From positions 1 to 61,315 of the forward strand of contig QHSU01000085.1 in the NCBI GenBank assembly GCA_003220535.1: a DNA stretch of 61,315 bases, given 5' to 3'. Below the pieces are notes generated by a model. That model worked only from the letters and a program-made list of their open reading frames with translations, was not told where the DNA came from and did no database searches. The stretch is from Candidatus Rokuibacteriota bacterium (GTDB taxonomy: Bacteria > Methylomirabilota > Methylomirabilia > Rokubacteriales > CSP1-6). Positions 1 through 9,356 of the stretch are shown in pieces. A program made the position numbers and the translations under genes. Each line of letters opens with the position of its first letter. The stretch's first letter is position 1.

Positions 1-64
1 CGAGGGGGTCCCACTACGCCGGTTGCGTCCCCCCCGGCCCCGCCGCCCGCCCCGGCGACTCCAC
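1..64. repeat. Dispersed GC-rich inverted-repeat element, family A, partial copy
   Basis: The first 48 bases match the reverse complement of 27638-27685 at 46 of 48 positions, including both arm and loop-side sequence of the complete element at 27616-27786. The rest of the element lies outside the window. Seen directly in the sequence; that it is a mobile or terminator-like element is inference. Confidence 0.7.
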
Positions 65-162
65 TGGTTGGGCTTGCTTTCAATTCCCGTAGCACCGCTG
101 CTCGTTCGGCGGCGTCGGCTTGAAGAGATGCCCCGCTGAGTCCAGCTTAGGACTTGGATGCT

Positions 163-930
163 ATGATGCGCGGCATGGCGGTGCAGGGATTGTATGCGCT
201 GCAGAACGGCTTCATGGGCTTCGAGCGCTCCGGGCTCTTCTACGACGAGTTCTCCGGCGAGCGCGTCCAGATCCCCATCGCCTGCTGGCTCGTGCGCACC
301 TCCGAGGCGATGATCCTGTTCGACACGGGCCTGTCGCCGCGAGCCGTCCCGGGGCTCATGCGCAACGACCCGCTCGCGCGCTTCACGGAAGAGGATCTGC
401 TGGTCCACCGGCTCGACCTCGTCGGCCTCGAGCCCGACAACGTGGACCTGGTCGTGCTCTCACACCTCCACTTCGACCACGCCGGGGGCGCCGCGCTCTT
501 CCCCAAGTCCGAGCTGATCGTCCAGAAGGACGAATACGCGTACGCGCACTACCCGAGCTCGTTCTTCGAGTCGTTCTACTACCGGAAGAATTTCGACCTG
601 CCGGGCTACCGATGGCGGCTGCTGGACGGGGACAGCGAGCTGCTGCCCGGCGTGACCGTGCTACGCAGCGACGGCCACACGCCCGGTCATCAGTCGCTCC
701 TGATCGAGCTGCCCGAGACGGGCCCGGTCATCCTCACCGGGGACGCGTGCTACTGGCAGGAACACGCTGACAAGGAGCGCGTGCCCGGCGTCGTCTGGAA
801 CCCGACGCTCGCGCTTCACTCCCTCAGGAAGCTGAAGACGATCGCGCGGCTCGTGCGAGGTCGCATCTTTCCCGGGCACGACCCGGCCTTCTGGAAAACC
901 GTCAAACAGGCGCCGGACGCCTACCGCTGA
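163..930 (+). CDS. MBL-fold metallo-hydrolase, N-acyl homoserine lactonase-like
   Basis: A 255-residue metallo-beta-lactamase fold protein that probably opens a lactone or ester ring using two metal ions. The signature HLHFDH lies near residues 101-106, followed by GHTPGH near residue 173, GDACYW and a C-terminal FPGHDP, which together supply the expected metal ligands. Length and the N-terminal pattern fit the AttM/AiiA-like group, but many relatives have other substrates, so quorum quenching is only a possibility. No signal peptide, so cytoplasmic. The ATG at 163 has AGGA about 10 bases upstream; a TTG at 154 and an ATG at 175 are alternatives. It runs in the same direction as the amidohydrolase 48 bases downstream. 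Confidence 0.85.
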   Translation: MMRGMAVQGLYALQNGFMGFERSGLFYDEFSGERVQIPIACWLVRTSEAMILFDTGLSPRAVPGLMRNDPLARFTEEDLLVHRLDLVGLEPDNVDLVVLSHLHFDHAGGAALFPKSELIVQKDEYAYAHYPSSFFESFYYRKNFDLPGYRWRLLDGDSELLPGVTVLRSDGHTPGHQSLLIELPETGPVILTGDACYWQEHADKERVPGVVWNPTLALHSLRKLKTIARLVRGRIFPGHDPAFWKTVKQAPDAYR

Positions 931-978
931 GGGACGCGCAGTGCGCGCTGCAGGCGCGCGTATGAACAGGAGAGTGTC

Positions 979-2190
979 ATGAAAGACGGATTCAGGTTCG
1001 TGGACAGCGACATGCACATCATGGAGCCTCCGGATCTCTTCGACCGCTATCTGGACCCGACGTTCAAGGACCGGATCAGCGTCCCGGTGGGCGCCGACGG
1101 CCGGCCCAAGCGCGGCGCCGCGGGCCTGACCGTCATCGACGGGATCCCGACGTCGGACATGGACCTCCAGCAGTACCGAAAACGCGTCCGGAACAGCGGG
1201 CCGCAGAGCACGCAGCCCCTGTCGGGCTCGCGGCTCTTCGACACCGGTCGGCTCGACTTCGCCGTCGAGCGCGACTACGACCCGGTCGCGCAGGTGATGG
1301 GCATGGAGATGGAGGGCGTCGACATCGCGGTGCTGTATCCCACCGCCGGCCTCGCCTTGCTCGGCCGCGACAACATGGACCCGCGGCTCTCGCTGGCCAT
1401 CTGCCAGGCCTACAACAACTGGATCCACGAGTTCTGCGCGTACAGTCCCGATCAGCTGAAGTGGGTGGCGATGCTGCCCGTGCACGACGTGCACCTGGCC
1501 TGTCGTGAGCTCGTCCGCTGCGTCCGCGAGCTCGGCGCGGTCGGGTCCTTCATCCGCCCGAATCTCGTGAACGAGCACTACTGGCATTCGAACTACTGGG
1601 ACCCGCTCTACACCGTGCACGAAGAGCTGAACGCCACCTGGGGGTTCCACGAGGGCGTGAGCGCCATCTACTCTCGCATGATCCCGCTGTACGGCGAGAA
1701 CCGGTTCTACCGTCACGTCGCCAGCCACTGGATCGAGATGCAGCAGGCCCTGATCGCGATGATCATCGGCGGCGTGTTCGAGTTCCATCCCAAGCTGCGG
1801 GTCGGTTTCCTCGAAGCCCAGAACTCCTGGGTGCCGGGCCTCCTGTCCCGCATCGAGTGGGACTACCCCCAGTACCGCGACTCGCACGCCCCGTATCTCG
1901 CGCTGATGCCGCGCGAGTACTTCCGGCGCAACTGCTGGGCGGCGGTCGAAGGGAGCGAGCCCGAGATCGAGGCGGCGGCGGGCCTCATCGGCGCCGATCG
2001 GATGTGCATCTCGACCGACTACCCGCACTTCGACTCGAACTTCCCTCACGTCTCGACGAATCTCCTGAAGAACGTCCCGCGCGAGATCGCGGCTCAGATC
2101 CTCGGCGGCGGGGCGCATCTCTACGGCTTCACCGAGGAGCACTTCAAGAAGGCGGACGCCGCGGCGGCGAAGATCCGCGCGCGCCGGTAG
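979..2190 (+). CDS. Amidohydrolase family metal-dependent hydrolase
   Basis: A 403-residue TIM-barrel hydrolase of the Amidohydro_2 group (related to ACMSD-type decarboxylases and other ring or amide hydrolases). The N-terminal metal site appears as VDSDMHIMEP near residues 8-17 rather than a plain HxH, and a late DYPHFDSNFPH motif supplies the C-terminal Asp/His. The substrate cannot be told from the sequence. The ATG has a good AGGAGA site 6-8 bases upstream. The stop codon lies inside a long inverted repeat shared with the convergent PAP2 gene. Confidence 0.88.
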   Translation: MKDGFRFVDSDMHIMEPPDLFDRYLDPTFKDRISVPVGADGRPKRGAAGLTVIDGIPTSDMDLQQYRKRVRNSGPQSTQPLSGSRLFDTGRLDFAVERDYDPVAQVMGMEMEGVDIAVLYPTAGLALLGRDNMDPRLSLAICQAYNNWIHEFCAYSPDQLKWVAMLPVHDVHLACRELVRCVRELGAVGSFIRPNLVNEHYWHSNYWDPLYTVHEELNATWGFHEGVSAIYSRMIPLYGENRFYRHVASHWIEMQQALIAMIIGGVFEFHPKLRVGFLEAQNSWVPGLLSRIEWDYPQYRDSHAPYLALMPREYFRRNCWAAVEGSEPEIEAAAGLIGADRMCISTDYPHFDSNFPHVSTNLLKNVPREIAAQILGGGAHLYGFTEEHFKKADAAAAKIRARR

Positions 2191-2315
2191 CGAGGTCGCG
2201 GGGGGCGGGCGGCGGGGCCGGGCGCGGGCGCAGGGTACGGGGCTTCGAGAACACCACTCGCCCCGGACCCTGCGCCCGCGCCCGGCCCCGCCACCCGCCC
2301 CCCGAGCTCGCTACC
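2186..2315. repeat. Long inverted repeat between convergent genes, family A
   Basis: Arms 2186-2236 and 2267-2315 pair over about 48 positions, with one mismatch and a two-base gap, around a 30-base loop. The TAG stop of the amidohydrolase (2188-2190) and the TAG stop of the PAP2 gene (2311-2313) lie at mirror-image positions in the two arms. The GGCGGCGGGGCCGGG core is shared with the other family A copies. There is no U-tract, so a bidirectional terminator role is inference. Confidence 0.8.
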
Positions 2316-2919
2316 GGGACGGGCGTAGGCGGGGGTCGACGGCTAGCAGGAAGAACAAAAGGTACGCGAGCCCCCCCGCGGCACCTCCGAGGACGTCGGT
2401 GAGCCAGTGCGACCGGAGATAGAGCCGGCTGGCCGCGATCCCGAGGATCAGCAGCACCAGGAACACCGTCCCCGTCCACCGCCAGAGGCGGCGCAGCTCG
2501 ATCGTCCAGAGGACGTAGATCAAGCCACCGAAGAACACGACGGCGCCGAAGGTATGGGCGCTCGGAAACCCGTACGGCGTCATGCGCGGGCGAGGGCGCG
2601 CGACGATCCACTTGGTGAGCGCAAAGGCCACGAACGATCCGATGACCATCGCCGGGACGAAGGGCGCGACGCGATGGCCCTGGCGCCTCAGGACTACGAA
2701 TGTGAGCGCGCTCAATGGAATGAGCGCCCAGCCGGAGCCCACGTCGCTCAGCGTCTGCATGAGAGCCTTGAGGCGCGGGTGCTGGACCGACCGGGCGAGC
2801 GCGAGCGCCGCGTGGTCGAGATCGAGGAATCGCTGGTTGAAGGCGAGCGCCGCGAGGACGAGGAATGCGAGCAGAGACACGACTGCCAGAAGGAGCACCG
2901 CCCACCGGAGCGCTTGCAT
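2311..2919 (-). CDS. PAP2-family membrane phosphatase
   Basis: A 202-residue integral membrane acid phosphatase, probably acting on lipid pyrophosphates or phosphatidic acid at the outer face of the inner membrane. The three-part signature is present: KWIVARPRP (KX6RP), PSAHTF, and SRLYLRSHWLTD carrying the last catalytic His. About five or six hydrophobic helices are visible. Its start at 2919 is divergent from the MmgE/PrpD gene at 2986. Candidate roles are undecaprenyl-pyrophosphate recycling or phospholipid turnover; the sequence does not separate them. Confidence 0.9.
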   Translation of the reverse strand: MQALRWAVLLLAVVSLLAFLVLAALAFNQRFLDLDHAALALARSVQHPRLKALMQTLSDVGSGWALIPLSALTFVVLRRQGHRVAPFVPAMVIGSFVAFALTKWIVARPRPRMTPYGFPSAHTFGAVVFFGGLIYVLWTIELRRLWRWTGTVFLVLLILGIAASRLYLRSHWLTDVLGGAAGGLAYLLFFLLAVDPRLRPSR

Positions 2920-2985
2920 CGGCCGGCCCCGATTATGACACGGCGTCGGAGACCTCCTCCCCGCACTCGTGATATCGTGCCGGAG

Positions 2986-4350
2986 ATGAGCGCCGCCGCC
3001 CGCCTCGCCGAGTTCATCGTCAAGACGTCACTCGAGGAGTGCCCGTCGGACGTGATCGTGCAGGTCCGTCGGGCTGCGCTCGACACGCTGGGCGTCATGC
3101 TGGCCGGCGCCGGCGAGCCCGTCGCGCGCGTCGTGCGCCGCGTCGTGCGCGCCGAGGGCGGGATCGCGCTCGCGACCGTCGTCGGCAGCTCGCTCAAGAC
3201 CTCGCCCGGCTGGGCGGCTCTGGCCAACGGCGCCGCCGGGCACGCGCACGACTTCGACGACACGAACTTCGCGCTGCTGGGGCACCCGAGCGTGCCGCTC
3301 CTGTCGACGGCGCTGGCCGCCGGGGAAGCCGAGATGGCCGACGGCCGCGCGCTCGTGCTCGGCTACGTCATCGGCTTCGAGGTGGACGTGGCGCTGGGCC
3401 TGGCCCTGAACCCGGACCACTATACCCGGGGATGGCACGCGACCTCCTCGATCGGCACGCTCGGCTGCGCGGCGGCGGCGGCCCGCCTCATGGGCCTCGA
3501 CGTCACCCAGACGCGTCACGCCCTTGCCATCGCCGCGTCGCACGCCTCGGGGCTCAAGGAGAACTTCGGCTCGATGACGAAGCCCTACCACGCCGGTCAC
3601 GCCGCGCGGAGCGGGCTCCTCGCCGCCCAGCTCGCGCGCGAGGGATTGACGGCGTCCGAGACCGCGCTGGAAGGACGGCAGGGCTACGTGGCCGCCTTCG
3701 GCGCCTCGCACAGGCTCGATCAGGCGCTCGAGGGCCTCGGGCGCACCTGGCAGCTCCTCGGATCGGGGATCGCGGTCAAGCCCTATCCTTCGTGCGCGCT
3801 CACGCACTCGGCCATCGACGCGCTGATCGAGCTGCGAGCGGCGCACCGGCTGAGCCCGCGCGACGTGGCCGCCGTCCAGGTCGGCGTCAACCGCGTCGTG
3901 CCCGACGTGCTCGCTCACGCGCGGCCGACGACCGCGCTCGAGCGGAAGTTCTCGATGCAGTTCTGCGCCGCCGCCGCGCTGGCCGACGGCCGGGTGGACT
4001 TCGGCTCGTTCACGGACGGCGAGGTCGCGAACCCCGAGGTCCGCGCGCTGATGGAGCGGATCGCGATGGTCGTCGACCCCGGCCTGCCCGAGGGCGCCGA
4101 GCAGCACGCGTGGACCCGCGTGACGGTGCGGCTCGGCGACGGGCGCACGCTCTCGACCGAGGCGCGGGGGGCTCGCGGTCATCCCGACACGCCTCTGTCC
4201 GATGCCGCGCTCCGCGAGAAGTTCCTCGCCTGCGCGAAGGCGGTCCTCGCGCCGGACGAGGCCGAGAGCGTCGCGGAGCAGATCGGGCATCTCGAGGACA
4301 TCCCTGACGTCCGCGCGCTGACATCGCGCCTCGAAGGAAATCTGGACTAG
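2986..4350 (+). CDS. MmgE/PrpD family protein
   Basis: A 454-residue protein of the family that includes 2-methylcitrate dehydratase (PrpD) and cis-aconitate decarboxylase. Characteristic stretches are the N-terminal LDTLGVMLAG, the AHDFDDT segment near residue 85, GWHATSS and a KPYPSCALTH segment. Length is typical. With a citrate-synthase-family gene elsewhere in the window a methylcitrate role is conceivable, but the neighbour is a CoA-transferase, so dehydration of another hydroxy acid is equally likely. The same frame stays open upstream to 2407; the ATG at 2986 is chosen because homology begins there and the upstream stretch overlaps the PAP2 gene. Confidence 0.88.
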   Translation: MSAAARLAEFIVKTSLEECPSDVIVQVRRAALDTLGVMLAGAGEPVARVVRRVVRAEGGIALATVVGSSLKTSPGWAALANGAAGHAHDFDDTNFALLGHPSVPLLSTALAAGEAEMADGRALVLGYVIGFEVDVALGLALNPDHYTRGWHATSSIGTLGCAAAAARLMGLDVTQTRHALAIAASHASGLKENFGSMTKPYHAGHAARSGLLAAQLAREGLTASETALEGRQGYVAAFGASHRLDQALEGLGRTWQLLGSGIAVKPYPSCALTHSAIDALIELRAAHRLSPRDVAAVQVGVNRVVPDVLAHARPTTALERKFSMQFCAAAALADGRVDFGSFTDGEVANPEVRALMERIAMVVDPGLPEGAEQHAWTRVTVRLGDGRTLSTEARGARGHPDTPLSDAALREKFLACAKAVLAPDEAESVAEQIGHLEDIPDVRALTSRLEGNLD

Positions 4351-4371
4351 GTTCTTTCCAAGGAGACCGGA

Positions 4372-5565
4372 ATGGGCGTGCTCGACGGGATCAGGATTCT
4401 CGAGCTGGCGCGGGTGGCGCCGGCGGAGCTGCCGGCGATGATGCTCGCCGACATGGGCGCCGAGGTGCTCAAGATCGAGACGCCCGAGCCCGACCGCGCG
4501 ATCAGCGACGAGTGGGTCCGGCGCACGATCCACACCTTCGTCAATCGCAACAAGCGCTCGATGACGCTGAACTTGAAGTCACCGGAGGGCCAGGCCGTCT
4601 TCCGGAAGCTCTCCACGACGGCCGACGTCATCGTGGAAGGCTTCCGTCCGGGCGTGATGAAGCGTTTCGGCGCCGACTACGAGAGCCTCCGGGCGCTCAA
4701 TCCGCGGCTCGTCTACTGCTCGCTCTCGGGTTTCGGTCAGGACGGCCCGTACCGGAACTACCCCGCGCACGACATGAACTACCTCTCGCTCGCCGGTGTC
4801 CTCAACCTCATCGGCGAGGCGGACCGAAAGCCGGTGATCCCGCTCAACCTGGTCGCCGACTACGCGGGCGCCAGCCTGCACGGCGCGCTCGGCATCGTGC
4901 TGGCGCTCTTCGCCCGCGAACGGACGGGACGCGGCCAGCACGTGGACGTCTCGTACCTCGACACGACCGTCTCGCTCCTCGCCGCCACCCCCAACATGCG
5001 CTTCTTCTTCAGCGATGGGCTGGCGCCCCGCCGGGGCGAGGGATTCCTCGGCGGCTCCTACCCCTACTACGCCATCTACGAGACGCGGGACGACAAGCTC
5101 CTCACGATCGGATGCACCGAGCCGTGGCTCTGGCAGAACTTCTGCAACGCGATCGGGCGACCCGACTTCAAGCGCTTCGCCCGGAGCGCCGACCAGTTCT
5201 TGCGCGCGGCCAACGCCGAGGAAGAGGCGGCCCGGCGTGAGATCGAGACGCTCATCAAGACCCGCGATCGCGACGAGTGGTACGAGCTGCTCGTGAAGGC
5301 CGACGTCTGTGTGGGAAAGGTGTACGACGTGGACGAGATGGTCGCCGATCCGCAGATCAACCATCGCCGGATGATCGTGGACGTCGAGCATCCGACCCAT
5401 GGGCGCGTGCGGCAGATCGGCGTCGCGATCAAGCTCTCCGACACGCCCGGGACGATCCGGAGCACGGCGCCGATGCCCTCCGAGCACACCGAGGACGTGT
5501 TGAAGGATCTGGGGATGACGACCGCCGAGATCACGGAGCTCAGACGGAAGGGAATCGTCGAGTAG
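4372..5565 (+). CDS. CaiB/BaiF family (class III) CoA-transferase
   Basis: A 397-residue class III CoA-transferase that would move CoA between carboxylic acids through an aspartyl-CoA intermediate. The opening DGIRILELARVAPAELPAMMLADMGAEV is only partly quoted by families as a hallmark, and the expected catalytic Asp is in VADYAG (about residue 163), before ERTGRGQ. Lies 21 bases after the MmgE/PrpD gene with AAGGAG ahead of the ATG, so the two are probably co-transcribed in the degradation of an organic acid. The partner acids are unknown. Confidence 0.9.
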   Translation: MGVLDGIRILELARVAPAELPAMMLADMGAEVLKIETPEPDRAISDEWVRRTIHTFVNRNKRSMTLNLKSPEGQAVFRKLSTTADVIVEGFRPGVMKRFGADYESLRALNPRLVYCSLSGFGQDGPYRNYPAHDMNYLSLAGVLNLIGEADRKPVIPLNLVADYAGASLHGALGIVLALFARERTGRGQHVDVSYLDTTVSLLAATPNMRFFFSDGLAPRRGEGFLGGSYPYYAIYETRDDKLLTIGCTEPWLWQNFCNAIGRPDFKRFARSADQFLRAANAEEEAARREIETLIKTRDRDEWYELLVKADVCVGKVYDVDEMVADPQINHRRMIVDVEHPTHGRVRQIGVAIKLSDTPGTIRSTAPMPSEHTEDVLKDLGMTTAEITELRRKGIVE

Positions 5566-5572
5566 CGACGGC

Positions 5573-6781
<1,209 letters not shown>

Positions 6782-6822
6782 CGGCCGAGGGGTGGAGCTT
6801 CGATAGACGAGCCGGCTTTCGA

Positions 6823-6914
6823 GCGCGGGCTTTGCCCGCGCCACTCTCATTCCACTCGACGCTGAGCCTTGCCGGTGGGGGGAATCGGGGGGAGCTGCGC
6901 TCGCTCCCCCCGAT
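6823..6914. repeat. Two-hairpin repeat element, family B, copy 1
   Basis: First hairpin: GCGCGGGC (6823-6830), TTT loop, GCCCGCGC (6834-6841). Second hairpin: 12-base perfect stem 6884-6895 / 6903-6914, beginning ATCGGGGGGAGC. Both hairpins, the 42-base spacing and the GGTGGGGGGAATC linker recur in reverse orientation at 26086-26178. It lies between the convergent MFS and patatin genes, where it could end transcription from both sides. Confidence 0.8.
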
Positions 6915-6920
6915 CTCCAA

Positions 6921-7976
6921 TCAAATCGGTTGAGGAGCGGCCTGGAGCCGACGCAGCAGCGGGAGGCCCTGGCCCGGGAGCCACTCCTTCGTCGACTCGT
7001 ATCCGAAGCGAAGCGCCGCCCGGCTCGCCTCGAAGCCCATCGACGGGCCGAAGAGCGGCGTGTCGTCGCGCGTCGGCTGGATGAGGTGGAACTCGGTGCG
7101 CGGATGCTTGATCCGGAGCGTCGACAGGCCGAGCTGCAGGAGGTTCTGGCTGTAGATCCGGCCGGCCTGCTCCATGATCGTGTAGAGACCGCGATTGCGG
7201 AGCGGGACCACGCCGCTATCGGGATTCGGCACGAGCGGGTTCACGACGATCACGACGTCGGCGCCCGCCTCCGCCGCCAGGTCCGCGTGCCCGCTGAAAC
7301 CGACGCCGCCGTCGACGTAGTCGCGCCCGCGCAGGGTGTAGGGCTCGAAGAAGCCGGGAATCGCCGACGACGCCGCCACCGCCTCGCTGATCGGGACGTC
7401 CCGAAGCCCGTTGCGGCCGAACACGACCCGCTGCGCCCGATCCAGGTCGATCGCCGGGATCAGGAGCACGCGCTCGAGCGCCGTGAAGGAGTTCTGCAGC
7501 CCGACGGTCGCCAGCGTCTCCCGCATGTAGCGCTCGAGCGCCGCCAGCGAGAAGAACCCGGCGGGAAGGTCGCGTTCCGCGGCGGCCAGCATGTCGGGAA
7601 CCGAGCCGCGTACCGCGGTCATCGCGTTCTTGCCGACGGCCCAGAGGAGCCTCCCGAACCGGCCGGCCGCGTGGCGGAAAGAATTCGACGCGTAGACGGC
7701 GCCCCGCCGGAAGTTGAGGGGGTGCTCCAGATCCTGGTCGATGATGCGATAGATCTCGGAAGCGCGCACGCCGTTGGCGAGGAGCGTCGCCACGACGGAG
7801 CCCGCGCTGCAGCCCACGTAGATGTCGAAGTCGCCGGCGCCCTTGAGCCGCTCCTCGATCGCGGCGATCACGCCGACTTCGTACATACCGCCGATCACGC
7901 CGCCGCCAGCCAGGGCGAGCGCGTAGCGCGCCCGCCGCGGCCGCCAGCGCCCGACTACCCGCTCGAGGAGGTTCAT
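6921..7976 (-). CDS. Patatin-like phospholipase
   Basis: A 351-residue patatin-fold acyl hydrolase expected to deacylate phospholipids or other lipid esters with a Ser-Asp dyad. The glycine-rich oxyanion loop LAGGGVIGG, the nucleophile elbow GCSAG (consensus GXSXG) and the DGG motif (YVDGGVGF) are all present. No signal peptide. The frame stays open upstream to 8165, but the ATG at 7976 is preferred: it has GAGG upstream and lies just downstream of a sigma-54-type promoter at 8002-8017. The last codons run into repeat-derived sequence next to a family B element. Confidence 0.9.
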   Translation of the reverse strand: MNLLERVVGRWRPRRARYALALAGGGVIGGMYEVGVIAAIEERLKGAGDFDIYVGCSAGSVVATLLANGVRASEIYRIIDQDLEHPLNFRRGAVYASNSFRHAAGRFGRLLWAVGKNAMTAVRGSVPDMLAAAERDLPAGFFSLAALERYMRETLATVGLQNSFTALERVLLIPAIDLDRAQRVVFGRNGLRDVPISEAVAASSAIPGFFEPYTLRGRDYVDGGVGFSGHADLAAEAGADVVIVVNPLVPNPDSGVVPLRNRGLYTIMEQAGRIYSQNLLQLGLSTLRIKHPRTEFHLIQPTRDDTPLFGPSMGFEASRAALRFGYESTKEWLPGQGLPLLRRLQAAPQPI

Positions 7977-8001
7977 GCTCGCCTCATTGTAGCAACCTAG
8001 C

Positions 8002-8017
8002 AGCAATCGAGTTGCCA
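8002..8017 (-). promoter_or_regulatory. Sigma-54-type (-24/-12) promoter of the patatin gene
   Basis: On the minus strand the site reads TGGCAACTCGATTGCT, with GG and GC separated by exactly 10 bases as in the TGGCAC-N5-TTGCW consensus. The ATG lies about 26 bases downstream with GAGG between. The same TGGCA-N6-TTGCT pattern recurs at 22118-22133 and 22402-22417. Confidence 0.65.
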
Positions 8018-8045
8018 GCCCCCGCCGTATCCGGAAACTGTTAAT

Positions 8046-8105
8046 TTCGCTAGCGAACGTTCTTCCGCCCACCTGAGGAACTTGCACATAAAGTGGCAAG
8101 TTCCT
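8046..8105. promoter_or_regulatory. Palindrome and inverted repeat, candidate activator-binding sites
   Basis: A perfect 12-base palindrome TTCGCTAGCGAA lies at 8046-8057. AGGAACTTGC (8076-8085) is repeated inverted as GCAAGTTCCT (8096-8105) across a 10-base spacer. They stand about 30 and 60-90 bases upstream of the sigma-54-type promoter, where enhancer-binding proteins usually bind. AAAGTGGCA (8090-8098) overlapping the spacer also occurs upstream of the promoter at 22118. Confidence 0.5.
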
Positions 8106-8282
8106 GGACACCTGGTAGATCTCTACTAGATCTGGTGTCGGATCTTTAGACGTCGCGAACCGCACTCTCGGTCAGGTCTGCACCACCTCCGGAAAGAATC
8201 TGGGCTCGGCGCCACGCTTACGGCGGTGTCGGTCGGATGCCACGGCCAGAAACGACGCTGGTTTACGGCCGCCTTCTCCGCT

Positions 8283-8298
8283 TGGTATCGGCCTTGCT
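8283..8298 (+). promoter_or_regulatory. Weaker sigma-54-like promoter for the rightward operon
   Basis: Reads TGGTATCGGCCTTGCT, with correct GG-N10-GC spacing and a TTGCT -12 element but T for C in the -24 element. The predicted transcript would start only about six bases before the ATG at 8315, which weakens the call. Confidence 0.35.
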
Positions 8299-8314
8299 GA
8301 CCAAAGGCGGCACG

Positions 8315-8626
8315 ATGATCAAGCTCGAAGGCGCGCGCGCACCGGGAGTGCTCCGATTCCTGCGGCCTGACGTGGCGGGCGCGATCAAGCTCGCCGGCGC
8401 GGGCGGTCTGCTGATCCTCTTCGTCCTGACACTCGCCTTCGGGTATCAGCAGCGTCAGCTCGCTCGCACCTGGCAGAAGGTCGCGTGCACGCAACGGCTT
8501 CAGGAGTCGGTCCGGCGCACACCCTTCATGGCCGGCGTCCTGCTAACGCCCGACTCGTGCGCGACGCTCGAGCATCTCGGGCTGAACCTCGACATCCCCG
8601 GCCAGCTCTCGCCGGAAGGGTCCTGA
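8315..8626 (+). CDS. Small single-pass membrane protein, function unknown
   Basis: A 103-residue protein that I do not recognise. One hydrophobic helix (about residues 31-48, around GGLLILFVLTLAFGY) is followed by a soluble tail of about 55 residues with two Cys (near residues 62 and 84). It looks like an inner-membrane anchor with a periplasmic or cytoplasmic tail. The ATG at 8315 has AAAGGCGG upstream; the frame is open to 8237 but the extra residues look unlike protein. It lies 4 bases before the PHP gene and is likely co-transcribed with it. Confidence 0.6.
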   Translation: MIKLEGARAPGVLRFLRPDVAGAIKLAGAGGLLILFVLTLAFGYQQRQLARTWQKVACTQRLQESVRRTPFMAGVLLTPDSCATLEHLGLNLDIPGQLSPEGS

Positions 8627-8630
8627 CCGC

Positions 8631-9356
8631 ATGAAGGCGCGGCTCCGGGCCGACCTGCACATCCACACGAACGAGGCCGAGCCCTTCATCGCCTACAACG
8701 CGCGCGACGTGATCGCCCGCGCGGCGCGCGAAGGCTACCGCGTGCTCAGCATCACCAACCACGACACGCTCACCTTCAGCGGCGAGCTGGCCGCCTACGC
8801 GCGCGATCACGGCATCGTGCTGATCCCCGGCGTCGAGGCCACCGTCGAGGGCCGGCACGTCCTCGTCTACAACGCGGACGTCGCGGTCGACAAGCTCCAG
8901 ACCTTCGCCGACCTCCGCCGCTACCGCACGCCCGAGTGGCTCGTGGTCGCCCCCCACCCGTTCTTCCCGGCGTCCTACTGCCTACGGGAGCGGCTGTGGC
9001 AGGAGATCGAGCTGTTCGACGCGATCGAGTTCAGTCACTTCTACACGCCGCGCCTGGACTTCAACCGGGCGGCGGTCAAGCTGGCTCGCGCGGTCGGTCT
9101 GCCGCTCGTCGGAACGTCCGACAGCCACTTCGACGAGCAATTCGGGACGACCTTCTCCCTGATCGAGGCCGAGCCGTCGGTCGAATCGCTGCTGTCCGCG
9201 ATCCGGAAGGGCCGCCTCAGCATCGTGAGCCGACCGCTGAGTCTCGTCCGGTGCTTGAGCATCGTCGCCCGCCACGCCCTGGCGACCGGCCGGGAGCGCG
9301 CGCGAGCCCGGCCGCGACCGAGCCCACCACCCGAGACGATCCTCACACCGCGCTAG
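8631..9356 (+). CDS. PHP-domain phosphoesterase
   Basis: A 241-residue PHP-domain protein. The first metal motif RADLHIHTNE (HxH) near residues 6-12, ITNHDTLTF near residue 42 and the late GTSDSHFD give the metal ligands of the family. PHP proteins of this length hydrolyse phosphoesters such as histidinol phosphate, 3',5'-bisnucleotides or nucleoside cyclic phosphates; the substrate is not evident. A region of about 40 low-complexity Arg/Pro/Ala residues follows the domain. Its 3' end overlaps a small leftward frame by 14 bases. Confidence 0.85.
   Translation: MKARLRADLHIHTNEAEPFIAYNARDVIARAAREGYRVLSITNHDTLTFSGELAAYARDHGIVLIPGVEATVEGRHVLVYNADVAVDKLQTFADLRRYRTPEWLVVAPHPFFPASYCLRERLWQEIELFDAIEFSHFYTPRLDFNRAAVKLARAVGLPLVGTSDSHFDEQFGTTFSLIEAEPSVESLLSAIRKGRLSIVSRPLSLVRCLSIVARHALATGRERARARPRPSPPPETILTPR

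Larger units (their letters stand above)
7977..8314. other. 338-base divergent regulatory region
   Basis: This gene-free stretch separates the patatin gene (leftward) from the small membrane protein gene (rightward). It holds a sigma-54-type promoter for the patatin gene, a weaker candidate for the rightward operon, a 12-base palindrome, a 10+10 inverted repeat and a direct repeat of TAGATCT in 8116-8133. It is visibly less GC-rich than the surroundings. Confidence 0.6.

Noticed and set aside
661..2142. Long minus-strand open frame opposite the amidohydrolase gene
   Set aside because: It is antisense to a clear family member and shows Arg/Val/His-rich composition typical of high-GC shadow frames.
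2407..2985. N-terminal extension of the MmgE/PrpD frame
   Set aside because: It overlaps the PAP2 gene on the other strand and has low-complexity charged sequence before family homology begins at 2986.
3028..4533. Minus-strand open frame of 501 codons
   Set aside because: Antisense to the MmgE/PrpD and CoA-transferase genes; no recognisable motifs.
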